A stretch of DNA of 23,822 bases from Acidobacteriota bacterium (GTDB lineage: Bacteria; Acidobacteriota; HRBIN11), in NCBI GenBank assembly GCA_030550225.1, contig JAUQPV010000012.1, positions 1 to 23,822 on the forward strand, written 5' to 3'. The stretch's first letter is position 1. Each line of letters starts with the position of its first letter. The notes beneath the pieces were generated by a model. The model made no database searches. It was given only the letters and a program-made list of their open reading frames with translations, and was not told the DNA's origin. The position numbers were made by a program, and so were the translations under genes. This document shows, piece by piece, positions 7,839 to 14,086 of this stretch.

Positions 7839-8321
7839 ATGCCGGAAGTGACAAAGACCGTCGTCGTCGGGGCGGATGACGTCTACCCGGCCGCTCGAGC
7901 GGCCTACGAATACCTTTCCCAAAAAGGCTTTTCGGTCATCCCGATGGGAGCTCTGGTGACCGGTAAGGTCGAGCCGTGGCCCGAGGTCGCCTGGGAGGTC
8001 GCCCGAAAAGTCGTTAGCGGCGAGGCCGCCTTTGGGGTCGTCGTCTGCTACACGGGCACAGGTGTCTCCATCGCCGCGAACAAGATCCGGGGCATACGGG
8101 CGGCCCTTTGCAACGATGCTAAGACGGCCCAGGGGGCTCGCCTCTGGAACGACGCCAACGTCTTGGCCATGAGCGGGCGTCTGGTGACCGAGACGGTCGC
8201 CCGAGAGATTTTGGACGCTTGGCTGTCGGTGACTGAGCCGGACCCGTCCGAACTGGCGAACATCGCCAGTCTTAAACGGAAGGACGGCATCGAAAGTGAC
8301 TGGCGCATCTCCATCCCGTGA
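7839..8321 (+). CDS. RpiB/LacA/LacB-family sugar-phosphate isomerase, atypical active site
   Basis: 160 residues. RpiB interconverts ribose 5-phosphate and ribulose 5-phosphate in the pentose phosphate pathway. The core stretch SIAANKIRGIRAALCNDAKTA and the NDANVL motif are diagnostic, and the catalytic Cys (Cys70) is kept. The surroundings differ: the usual CGTGIG loop is CYTGTG, the N-terminal SDHA motif is ADDV (His replaced by Asp14), and the His just before NDANVL is Trp103. These are positions RpiB uses for ring opening and phosphate or substrate binding, so the substrate may not be ribose 5-phosphate. The C-terminus is somewhat longer than usual. The start has an excellent ribosome site, TGGAGGTGG, five bases upstream. 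It is flanked by copies A and B of the palindromic element. Confidence 0.8.
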   Translation: MPEVTKTVVVGADDVYPAARAAYEYLSQKGFSVIPMGALVTGKVEPWPEVAWEVARKVVSGEAAFGVVVCYTGTGVSIAANKIRGIRAALCNDAKTAQGARLWNDANVLAMSGRLVTETVAREILDAWLSVTEPDPSELANIASLKRKDGIESDWRISIP

Positions 8322-8335
8322 ATGCCCCCGTCCGT

Positions 8336-8471
8336 CTTTTCCATCGCCCGGGAGGCGTGATTTTTCAAGCTTTGTGACGGCGTAACGACGCGACGATGCT
8401 TGAAAAGTCGTCCTCCTCGAAGGGCCGGAAAAGCCGAACCGATCAGGATTTTCATGCACTCAACGGCTCTG
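8336..8471. repeat. Palindromic intergenic element, copy B
   Basis: Left arm 8336-8370 and right arm 8398-8433 are imperfect inverted repeats beginning CTTTTCC and, at the inner ends, closing as TTTTCAAGC against GCTTGAAAAG. The 27-base loop is three octamers, GTGACGGC, GTAACGAC and GCGACGAT (8374-8397). The right flank to 8471 is shared with copy A. It begins 14 bases after the RpiB-like stop codon and could act as its 3' hairpin. Confidence 0.65.
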
Positions 8472-8489
8472 TTCGTAAAGCGCAACCGG

Positions 8490-8521
8490 CCTATCTGCCC
8501 ACCTGCCTATCGGCCCAAGGG
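8490..8521. repeat. CCTATCTG octamer array
   Basis: Four 8-base units, CCTATCTG, CCCACCTG, CCTATCGG and CCCAAGGG. The first and third are nearly identical to units at 5867-5882 and 22027-22050. It lies 36 bases before the start of the next gene. Confidence 0.55.
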
Positions 8522-8557
8522 ACTTGTCATTCCATCGGGCCTCGTGGGAGGTTATCC

Positions 8558-9457
8558 ATGCGCATCGGTATGAAGGGCGTGCTGTGGATACTCTCGGTCG
8601 GGTCGAGTATCACGTGGATCGCTATGACGGCGCCGGCCTGCCGGCGAGAACGACCCGCTGTGTCCGTCCAGGTACGGTTGAATCCCGCCCAAGTCCTACC
8701 AGGTCAGGTCCTGGAAATGCAGTACCGCTTTGAGACCCTTCCCGACTTTCGAGGGATTCCTTACGACGGCTATGTATTCGTCCACTTCATCGACCCCCTG
8801 GACACGCTGTCCTTCACGGCGGACCACCGGCCGCCGAAGTCGACACGCGACTGGAAAGCCGGAGAGGCCATCGAGTATCACCGGTTCGTATTCATCCCGG
8901 ATTATCTATACCCCGGGACGTATCGGGTCGTCCTGGGGATCTACGACGTCTCGGGGACCCATCCCCGCATTTCTTTGCAAGGGCCCAAGGAGATGAGCCG
9001 CCGGGCTTATCAGGTCGGCGAGGTCGAAGTCCTGCCCCCACCCCTCCAGCCCCTGGTTCGCTACGTCGAGGGTTGGTACGACCTGGAGGCCAATCCGGCG
9101 GACCCGGTCCAGCGGTGGCGGTGGACGACTCGTCGAGCCGTCGCCCAGCTCCTGAACCCGAAGAAGAGCGCCCGCCTCTACATCGAGCTGGACTCAAATC
9201 GGGAGGCCTTTAAGGATGCCCCCCAGCAGGTCACCCTGGCCTTGAATGGCCAGCCCTTGGACGAGTGGACGCTTCGAGATCCGGGCCCGGTCTTGAAGGT
9301 CTATCCCTTGACGGCAGAACGTTTGGGCCTTGAGGAATATGTGACCCTCGAGGTCCGGGTCGACCGAACTTTCGTCCCGGCCGCTCTTGGTCTGGGATCA
9401 GACGCCCGCGAGTTGGGCGTTCGGGTCTTCCACCTCGTATTGCAGGAAAGGGAGTAA
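8558..9457 (+). CDS. Putative exported protein or lipoprotein with beta-sandwich domains
   Basis: I do not recognise a named family. The 299-residue product starts at ATG 8558 behind GGGAGGTT; the open frame further upstream (to 8396) is repeat sequence. Residues 1-28 look like a signal peptide (basic start, then hydrophobic VLWILSVGSSITWIAM) ending APAC. Cys28 could be lipidated, although the lipobox is poor. The mature part is beta-rich with two probable sandwich domains: residues 35-160 (VQVRLNPAQVLPGQVLEMQYRF, then a YDGYVFVHFID strand and YPGTYRVVLGIYD), and a C-terminal domain with RLYIELDSN and a closing FVPAALGLGSDARELGVRVF motif. That closing motif resembles ones near the C-terminus of extracytoplasmic domains in other bacterial hypothetical proteins. 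It probably acts in the periplasm or at the outer membrane; the role is unknown. Confidence 0.75.
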   Translation: MRIGMKGVLWILSVGSSITWIAMTAPACRRERPAVSVQVRLNPAQVLPGQVLEMQYRFETLPDFRGIPYDGYVFVHFIDPLDTLSFTADHRPPKSTRDWKAGEAIEYHRFVFIPDYLYPGTYRVVLGIYDVSGTHPRISLQGPKEMSRRAYQVGEVEVLPPPLQPLVRYVEGWYDLEANPADPVQRWRWTTRRAVAQLLNPKKSARLYIELDSNREAFKDAPQQVTLALNGQPLDEWTLRDPGPVLKVYPLTAERLGLEEYVTLEVRVDRTFVPAALGLGSDARELGVRVFHLVLQERE

Positions 9458-9521
9458 TGAGTTATCTTGAATGCCAGCCTGAGCAGTGCCCGAAAGCAAC
9501 CTAACTCTTCAGAGGGTCGGT

Positions 9522-10049
9522 ATGGAGGTCTTCGGGTACGCGATTACATTCATGTCTATCGTCCTGGCGGTCATTTCGTGGCGGAACGGACGCGACATGA
9601 AGGCGGCTATTCGAGCCATTCAGCAGGATATTCAAGCGAGCCGGGAGCAGACGGCCCGCCAGCATGAGGATGCGACGACTCTCCTGCGGGCCATCCAACA
9701 AGACGTTCAAGCGAGTCGGGAGCAGACAGCCCGTCAGCATGAGGATGCGATGGCCCTCTTGCGGGCCATCCAGGAAAGCATCCAGGCGAGTCGGGAGCAG
9801 ATGGCCCGCCAGCACGAGGATGCGATGGCCATCCTACGGGCTATCCAGGAGAGTATTCAAGCGAGCCGGGAGCAGGCGGCGCGTCAGCATGAGGATGTGG
9901 TCGTCCTCCTCCGGACGATGGACGAGCGGAGTGAGCGGATGCACGCCGAGACCCAGCGGACCTTGCTACGGATTGCGGAACTCATCGCGGCGGAAGGCGA
10001 GCGGACCCGGACGACCTTGCAGGACTGGGGTGGCCACCGGCCTGGATGA
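9522..10049 (+). CDS. Membrane-anchored coiled-coil protein with four 25-residue repeats
   Basis: No named family recognised. The 175-residue product has one N-terminal membrane helix (residues 3-20, VFGYAITFMSIVLAVISW), then four almost identical 25-residue units (residues 31-130) of the form RAIQ-(Q/E)-x-(I/V)-QASREQxARQHEDxxxxL, then a non-repeated helical tail with RTLLRIAEL. It should be a single-pass protein with a long cytoplasmic helix, likely oligomeric. ATG 9522 has AGAGGG five bases upstream; GTG 9486 is an in-frame alternative with poorer support. It follows the putative exported protein by 64 bases, and its stop is 80 bases before the aconitase-family start. Confidence 0.72.
   Translation: MEVFGYAITFMSIVLAVISWRNGRDMKAAIRAIQQDIQASREQTARQHEDATTLLRAIQQDVQASREQTARQHEDAMALLRAIQESIQASREQMARQHEDAMAILRAIQESIQASREQAARQHEDVVVLLRTMDERSERMHAETQRTLLRIAELIAAEGERTRTTLQDWGGHRPG
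9612..9911 (+). repeat. Four in-frame 75-bp tandem repeats
   Basis: Units start at 9612, 9687, 9762 and 9837. The shared core encodes QASREQ followed by ARQHED. The units differ mostly by single-base changes, so the duplication is recent or is maintained by exchange, and copy number may vary between strains. Confidence 0.85.
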
Positions 10050-10129
10050 CAGTGTCTGGAGTCGACAGGCTGAGGCCTAAACCCAGCGAGTCGCGATTTC
10101 GAAAGGGAGGGTGCCCCCGGAGGCGAGTC

Positions 10130-12175
10130 ATGGTCCGGTGGTTTGAGCGCCCGATTCGACGCCGGCCCGACCGGCTGGTCTTTCGGGGTCGGGTCCTTTT
10201 CCTAACCGAAGACCCGGCCTTGATCCGACGTCAGCTCGAAGGGGAGGACCTCGTCTGGGACCCCTCGATCAAGCTCCGGGACGACATCAGTACGGATGAG
10301 ATCACGCCGGCTCACATTTGTTATTACTACGACGAGCGCATCGCCGACTACGTCTATACGGGCCTAAAGGCCGGCGGCGAGTTTCCTATCCGGCCAGGTG
10401 ATGTCCGGCGGGGCGGCTTCGTGGCCTCCGTGTCGGGCAAGCGCCGGGGCAAGGGGTCCAGTCGGGAACACAGCCCCTTCGCCGAGATGAATGCCGGTAT
10501 CCAGGTCGTCCTCGCCGAGAACATCGAGCGGATTTACAACCAGAACTGTCAGAACCTGGGTTTACTCACGAGCACGAATTTCGACCTCATCGAGGACATC
10601 CGGCGGGGCCGCCCTATTCCGTTGTCGGCCTTCACGGAGGGCACCGATCCCATCACTCGGCAGGTCATCGAGTACGGCGGCCTCTTCGGATTCAACGTGG
10701 CCCGCTTTCAGGGTCGGGGGTACGTTCCCCCGATCCAGACGCCCCGGCGGCCGATGACCCTGGCCGAGAAGATCATCGCCCGCCACATGCGGGTCGACGC
10801 CGTCCGGGACGTCGTCGGCGTCCCGGCCGTCCGGCCCGGCGATGCCGGATTTATCGTCGCCGACTGGCGCTTCAGTCATGAGTATGTTACCCCGATGGCA
10901 GCCATTTACTTGGAGCGACTCGTTGGCCCTGACGCCCGCGTGACGGACCCCGACTCTATCCTCTGCTTCCGGGACCACCTGACCTACCTCGACCTCGTCA
11001 TGCCGGAAGAGAAGCGGAAGATGGGCCTCCTCGACTTGGCCTATGAGCTGAAGGTCCGACAGGAAGAATTCTGCCAGAAGCAGGGGGTTCGGCTTCACGG
11101 GGAACTGCCGGACCGACGGGGTTCCGAGGCGATTTGCCACAGCATCATGTTGGAGACGTACGCCCTCCCAGGTCAGGTCGTCGTCGGGACGGACTCCCAT
11201 ACGACCCATATCGGCGCCATCGGGTGTTTCGCCTTTGGGATTGGGACGACGGACATTTTCAACGCTTGGATCACCAAGGACGTCCGGATCCGAGTCCCCG
11301 AGACGGTCTTGGTCCGTATCGAGGGTCCGAAGCCCCGAGGGGTCACGGCCAAAGACATCGTCCTGGCCATCCTGCGGCATCCCTTCGTAAAGTCGGGCCA
11401 GGCTATCGGGAAGGTCATCGAGTTCGACGGCGAGACAGTCCGGGCCATGAGCGTCGATGAGCGGGCGACGCTGACGAACATGACGGCCGAGATCGGCGGC
11501 TTCACGGGCATCGTGGCCCCCGACGAGAAGACCGTCGAGTTCCTCGTCGAGCGCCGGGGGATGGCCCGGTCGGAGGCCCAACGTCTCTGCGAGGGCCTTT
11601 TCAGTGACCCCGACGCCGAGTATGCCGAGGTCCTCACCTTCCGGGCCGACGAGCTTCGGCCCCTCGTGGCCCTGCCGGGCGACCCGGGCAACGGCATCTT
11701 CATCGATGAGCTTCCCGGCGAGGTCCAGGTCGACATCGCCTATGGGGGTTCCTGTACGGGCGGGAAGGCCGAGGACATGGACATGTATGCCCTCGTCCTC
11801 TACGAGGCCCTCGAGCAAGGTCGCCGGGTCCATCCGCGGGTCCGGTTTTACATCCAGTTCGGCTCCCAGGAGGTCCGCCGGTACTGCGAACGGCGTGGGT
11901 ACCTGAAGATCTTTCAGGACGCCGGGGCCATCATCCTGGAGCCGAGCTGTGGGGCCTGCATCAACGCCGGTCCCGGCGCCAGCACGTCCCCCGACCAGGT
12001 GACCATCAGCGCCCAGAACCGCAACTTCCCGGGCCGGAGCGGACCCGGCCAAGTCTATCTGGCTTCACCCCTGACGGTGGCCGCCTCCGCCGTGGCCGGC
12101 CGGGTCACCGAGTATCGACCCCTGCACGTCGAGTGCGTCGAACGCTTCCTGCACCACCGGGGCGAATTGCTGTGA
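10130..12175 (+). CDS. Aconitase/isopropylmalate-dehydratase-family enzyme with swivel domain first
   Basis: 681 residues. Members of this family hydrate and dehydrate tricarboxylic or dicarboxylic acids with a [4Fe-4S] cluster (citrate-isocitrate, isopropylmalate or homocitrate). Here the small-subunit (LeuD-like) swivel domain comes first: DDISTDEITP (residues 51-60) and KGSSREHSP (108-116). The large-subunit (LeuC-like) part starts near residue 209 (MTLAEKIIARH), with VADWRFSHEY, GTDSHT (353-358) and FGIGTTD. The cluster ligands are Cys542 in GGSCTGG and Cys607 and Cys610 in SCGAC. QNRNFPGR and YLASPLTVAASAVAG close the protein. All three cluster cysteines are present, so it should be active. 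Start ATG 10130 is chosen for its GGAGG six bases upstream; the frame is also open from ATG 10046, which overlaps the previous stop. No leuC or leuD partner is adjacent; the true substrate is uncertain. Confidence 0.87.
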   Translation: MVRWFERPIRRRPDRLVFRGRVLFLTEDPALIRRQLEGEDLVWDPSIKLRDDISTDEITPAHICYYYDERIADYVYTGLKAGGEFPIRPGDVRRGGFVASVSGKRRGKGSSREHSPFAEMNAGIQVVLAENIERIYNQNCQNLGLLTSTNFDLIEDIRRGRPIPLSAFTEGTDPITRQVIEYGGLFGFNVARFQGRGYVPPIQTPRRPMTLAEKIIARHMRVDAVRDVVGVPAVRPGDAGFIVADWRFSHEYVTPMAAIYLERLVGPDARVTDPDSILCFRDHLTYLDLVMPEEKRKMGLLDLAYELKVRQEEFCQKQGVRLHGELPDRRGSEAICHSIMLETYALPGQVVVGTDSHTTHIGAIGCFAFGIGTTDIFNAWITKDVRIRVPETVLVRIEGPKPRGVTAKDIVLAILRHPFVKSGQAIGKVIEFDGETVRAMSVDERATLTNMTAEIGGFTGIVAPDEKTVEFLVERRGMARSEAQRLCEGLFSDPDAEYAEVLTFRADELRPLVALPGDPGNGIFIDELPGEVQVDIAYGGSCTGGKAEDMDMYALVLYEALEQGRRVHPRVRFYIQFGSQEVRRYCERRGYLKIFQDAGAIILEPSCGACINAGPGASTSPDQVTISAQNRNFPGRSGPGQVYLASPLTVAASAVAGRVTEYRPLHVECVERFLHHRGELL

Positions 12176-12253
12176 GTCCGGCAGTTCGGGAATTCGGCAA
12201 TTCGGGATTCGGGAGTCCGGCAGTTGGGCCGTTCGGCCGGTGAGCGAGCCGGC
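12175..12253 (+). repeat. ARTTCGGS octamer array directly after the aconitase-family gene
   Basis: Beginning at the last base of the stop codon, units read AGTCCGGC, AGTTCGGG, AATTCGGC, AATTCGGG, ATTCGGG (one base short), AGTCCGGC, AGTTGGGC and CGTTCGGC, then decay. The same words follow the stop codon of the minus-strand M16 gene at 20447. Confidence 0.7.
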
Positions 12254-12257
12254 CATT

Positions 12258-12282
12258 CCCTCTCCCCGTGGGAGAGGGTTTT
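12258..12282 (+). terminator. Intrinsic terminator after the aconitase-family gene
   Basis: A perfect 9-bp GC-rich stem, CCCTCTCCC pairing with GGGAGAGGG around a CGT loop, is followed by TTTTG. It lies 83 bases past the stop codon. It is likely to end the upstream transcript, since a new promoter candidate follows. Confidence 0.75.
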
Positions 12283-12377
12283 GTGAGGCACGCTAAGTCC
12301 GGGTCTCGAGGCCCTCCGAGGCAGGTCCCCGAGGTCCCTCTATCTTGGGATGAGGACATGCCTGGGCTTCCTCCGGA

Positions 12378-12406
12378 TTGCCGAATTGTCTTCAAGTTAT
12401 TATACT
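12378..12406 (+). promoter_or_regulatory. Candidate sigma-70 promoter for the small helical protein and DHH gene
   Basis: TTGCCG (12378-12383) and TATACT (12401-12406) are separated by exactly 17 bases. TATACT matches the -10 consensus at five of six positions and TTGCCG matches the -35 at four of six. Start of transcription near 12413 would exclude the in-frame ATG at 12410 and favour ATG 12440. Confidence 0.5.
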
Positions 12407-12439
12407 CGGATGACTTTTCACCGGCGGACGGGGTGGAGG

Positions 12440-12793
12440 ATGCTCCGACCTGTAGAAGAAGCTCACCTCCAGCAGGTCGAACGAGAGCTCCTCGAGGAGA
12501 AGGCCCACGCCTTGGGTCGGATCGGACGCCGGCTCTTGGAGCTTTCGCAGACGCTGGCCGAGCTCTGGGAGCGCTGGACTGCCGGGGACCCCACGGTCGT
12601 GGAGGCCTATGTCCGGATTCGTCGGGAGTTCCGCACCTACCTCTGGTATTGGCACGTCCAACGGGAGGCGGCCGGGTTCCGGGTCCACCCGTCCCCCGAC
12701 ACATGGCTCTTCATGCCCCCGCCTCTGATGTCCGACGGTGGAGACGAGCGGCGGATCGCGAGTCATGAATCGCGGGCGGCGGATGGCCCATAG
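12440..12793 (+). CDS. Small helical protein of unknown function
   Basis: 117 residues from ATG 12440, no family recognised. Residues 5-50 are charged helix with heptad-like leucines (EEAHLQQVERELLEEKAHALGR region), followed by a second helical stretch rich in aromatic and Arg residues (YVRIRREFRTYLWYWHVQRE) and a Pro-rich end. GGAGG directly abuts the start codon, so initiation may be weak or use a different codon. In-frame ATG 12410 and ATG 12350 are less likely given the promoter position. The last 14 or so residues are encoded by the heptamer array at 12753-12815 and probably carry no conserved function. It is 81 bases upstream of the DHH phosphoesterase gene, likely in the same transcript. 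Confidence 0.6.
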   Translation: MLRPVEEAHLQQVERELLEEKAHALGRIGRRLLELSQTLAELWERWTAGDPTVVEAYVRIRREFRTYLWYWHVQREAAGFRVHPSPDTWLFMPPPLMSDGGDERRIASHESRAADGP

Positions 12794-12815
12794 CCGTAAG
12801 CCGTGATCGCGATGC
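12753..12815 (+). repeat. Heptamer-period array spanning a gene end
   Basis: Nine 7-base units in phase, mostly ending in GC: GGATCGC, GAGTCAT, GAATCGC, GGGCGGC, GGATGGC, CCATAGC, CGTAAGC, CGTGATC and GCGATGC. The first six encode the C-terminus and stop of the small helical protein; the rest are intergenic. Confidence 0.65.
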
Positions 12816-12874
12816 GCCCCTCGCCTGGGCTGTTCGCCCTTGGCGGCCCTGGGAGGTCGCCCTGGAGTGTATCC

Positions 12875-13846
12875 ATGACGGACCATGCGGACACGATGAG
12901 CTTGATTTGGCAACGTTTGATGGAGGCGGACCGCATCGGTATCTGCTCCCACGCCTATCCGGACGGGGATGCCATCGGGAGTCAACTGGCCCTGGCAGAA
13001 CTCCTGTGGGCCCAGGGCAAGGAAGTCATCCTGATGAACCGTCACAACGTCCCGGAGAACCTACGCTTCCTGAAGGGCTCGGAGGCCGTCCGGGTCGTCG
13101 AGGCCGTCCCCCCGGGTCTCGACGTCTTGGTCTTCATCGAGTGCACTGAGCCCCGGCGGGCCGACCTGACCGGTTGGGAGCAGTGCCCCCTGTGGGTCAA
13201 CATCGACCACCATGTCTGCAATACTCGGTACGCCCACCTCAACTGGGTCGCCCCGGAAGCGCCCTGTGTCGGGACGATGCTGTATGAACTTCAACGACGA
13301 TTGGGACTCCCGGCGCCCCCGGCCTTTTACGAGGACGTATACGTGACCTTGATATCCGACACGGGGAACTTTCAGTACAACTTGAAGCCGGAGACCTTCC
13401 GATGGGCTTATGAACTGGTCCAACGGGGGGTGCCCGCCGAGGAACTGGTCCGTCGGGTCTTTGGACAGTACCCGGAACGCCGATGGCGTCTCCTACGGAT
13501 GGCCCTGGACACTCTCCAGTTGAGTATGGACGGCCGGATCGCCCTGATGACGGTCACGCAGTCGATGTTCCAGGCCGTGGACGCTCGGTATGAAGACACG
13601 GATGGCTTTGTGGACTATGCTCTGAAGACTCGTGGCGTTCAAGTGGCGGCCCTCCTGAAGGAGATCGAGCCGGGTACCTTTCGCGTTAGCCTTCGGGCGA
13701 ACGGCCGGATCGACCTTTTGCCGTTAGCGAAACGTTTTGGAGGTGGAGGCCACGCGAGGGCGGCCGCTTTGGTCTTGCAGGGTTCCCTGGGAGAGGTGCA
13801 AGCTCGCGTCCTGGCGGCTTTGGAGGGCCTTCTTAAAGGCGAATAG
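12875..13846 (+). CDS. nrnA: DHH/DHHA1 phosphoesterase, NrnA-like oligoribonuclease/pAp phosphatase
   Basis: 323 residues, a typical length for NrnA, which degrades short RNA oligonucleotides (nanoRNA), pGpG and 3'-phosphoadenosine 5'-phosphate in the cytoplasm. Motif I is SHAYPDGDAIGS (residues 25-36), motif III is NIDHHVCN with DHH at 111-113, SDTGNFQY follows (161-168), and the DHHA1 nucleic-acid-binding domain ends in GGGGHARAAA (289-298). The usual motif II Asp appears as Glu89 (VFIECTEP), a conservative change. Start ATG 12875 has GGAG eight bases upstream. A pGpG-degrading enzyme is functionally apt next to the downstream EAL phosphodiesterase, whose product is pGpG. That link is inferred from adjacency; the 240-base gap between them is all repeats. 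Confidence 0.85.
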   Translation: MTDHADTMSLIWQRLMEADRIGICSHAYPDGDAIGSQLALAELLWAQGKEVILMNRHNVPENLRFLKGSEAVRVVEAVPPGLDVLVFIECTEPRRADLTGWEQCPLWVNIDHHVCNTRYAHLNWVAPEAPCVGTMLYELQRRLGLPAPPAFYEDVYVTLISDTGNFQYNLKPETFRWAYELVQRGVPAEELVRRVFGQYPERRWRLLRMALDTLQLSMDGRIALMTVTQSMFQAVDARYEDTDGFVDYALKTRGVQVAALLKEIEPGTFRVSLRANGRIDLLPLAKRFGGGGHARAAALVLQGSLGEVQARVLAALEGLLKGE

Positions 13847-14004
13847 CGAGCGGTGAATCAGGGATGACATGGTTCCCGACTCGCCCTTCGCTACTTGCGA
13901 TTTGCTCTCATGAGCTATGAGCCAAGATGACAGGCCAAAGTCTAAGGACTTTGGTCTTAGGGAAAGGGATGTTACGATAGCCGAACAGCGGATAGCGGGT
14001 AGGG
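13844..14004 (+). repeat. Long heptamer-period array before the c-di-GMP phosphodiesterase gene
   Basis: From the nrnA stop codon to 14004 the sequence can be cut into 23 consecutive 7-base units with no phase slip. Examples are ACTCGCC and CTTCGCT (13879-13892), CTCATGA and GCTATGA (13907-13920), AACAGCG and GATAGCG (13984-13997). Within it, CCAAAGTC and GACTTTGG (13935-13954) form a perfect 8-bp hairpin with loop TAAG. The following 82 bases to the next start are non-repetitive; I see no c-di-GMP riboswitch motif. Confidence 0.6.
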
Positions 14005-14086
14005 ATCCCCTCGTGGGGTGGCTAAAGGGGGGAGCCGTTCGCCACCTGCTATTCGTCCCGAAGGGCCTGGGAGCCACGGGTGAGGT

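Noticed and set aside
5829..8521. CRISPR array
   Set aside because: The repeats are 7-8 bases, contiguous and degenerate, without 20-40 base repeats, unique spacers or cas genes.
8396..8557. N-terminal extension of the putative exported protein
   Set aside because: It consists of the palindromic element and octamer array, and would bury the signal peptide that begins at 8558.
10562..12052. A 496-codon minus-strand open frame opposite the aconitase-family gene
   Set aside because: Composition (Asp/Gly/Pro-rich) is that of a shadow frame, and the opposite strand encodes a complete conserved enzyme with all cluster ligands.
13980..14086. c-di-GMP (GEMM) riboswitch upstream of the EAL gene
   Set aside because: I looked for the conserved core and receptor motifs and did not find them; only array sequence and a simple hairpin are present.
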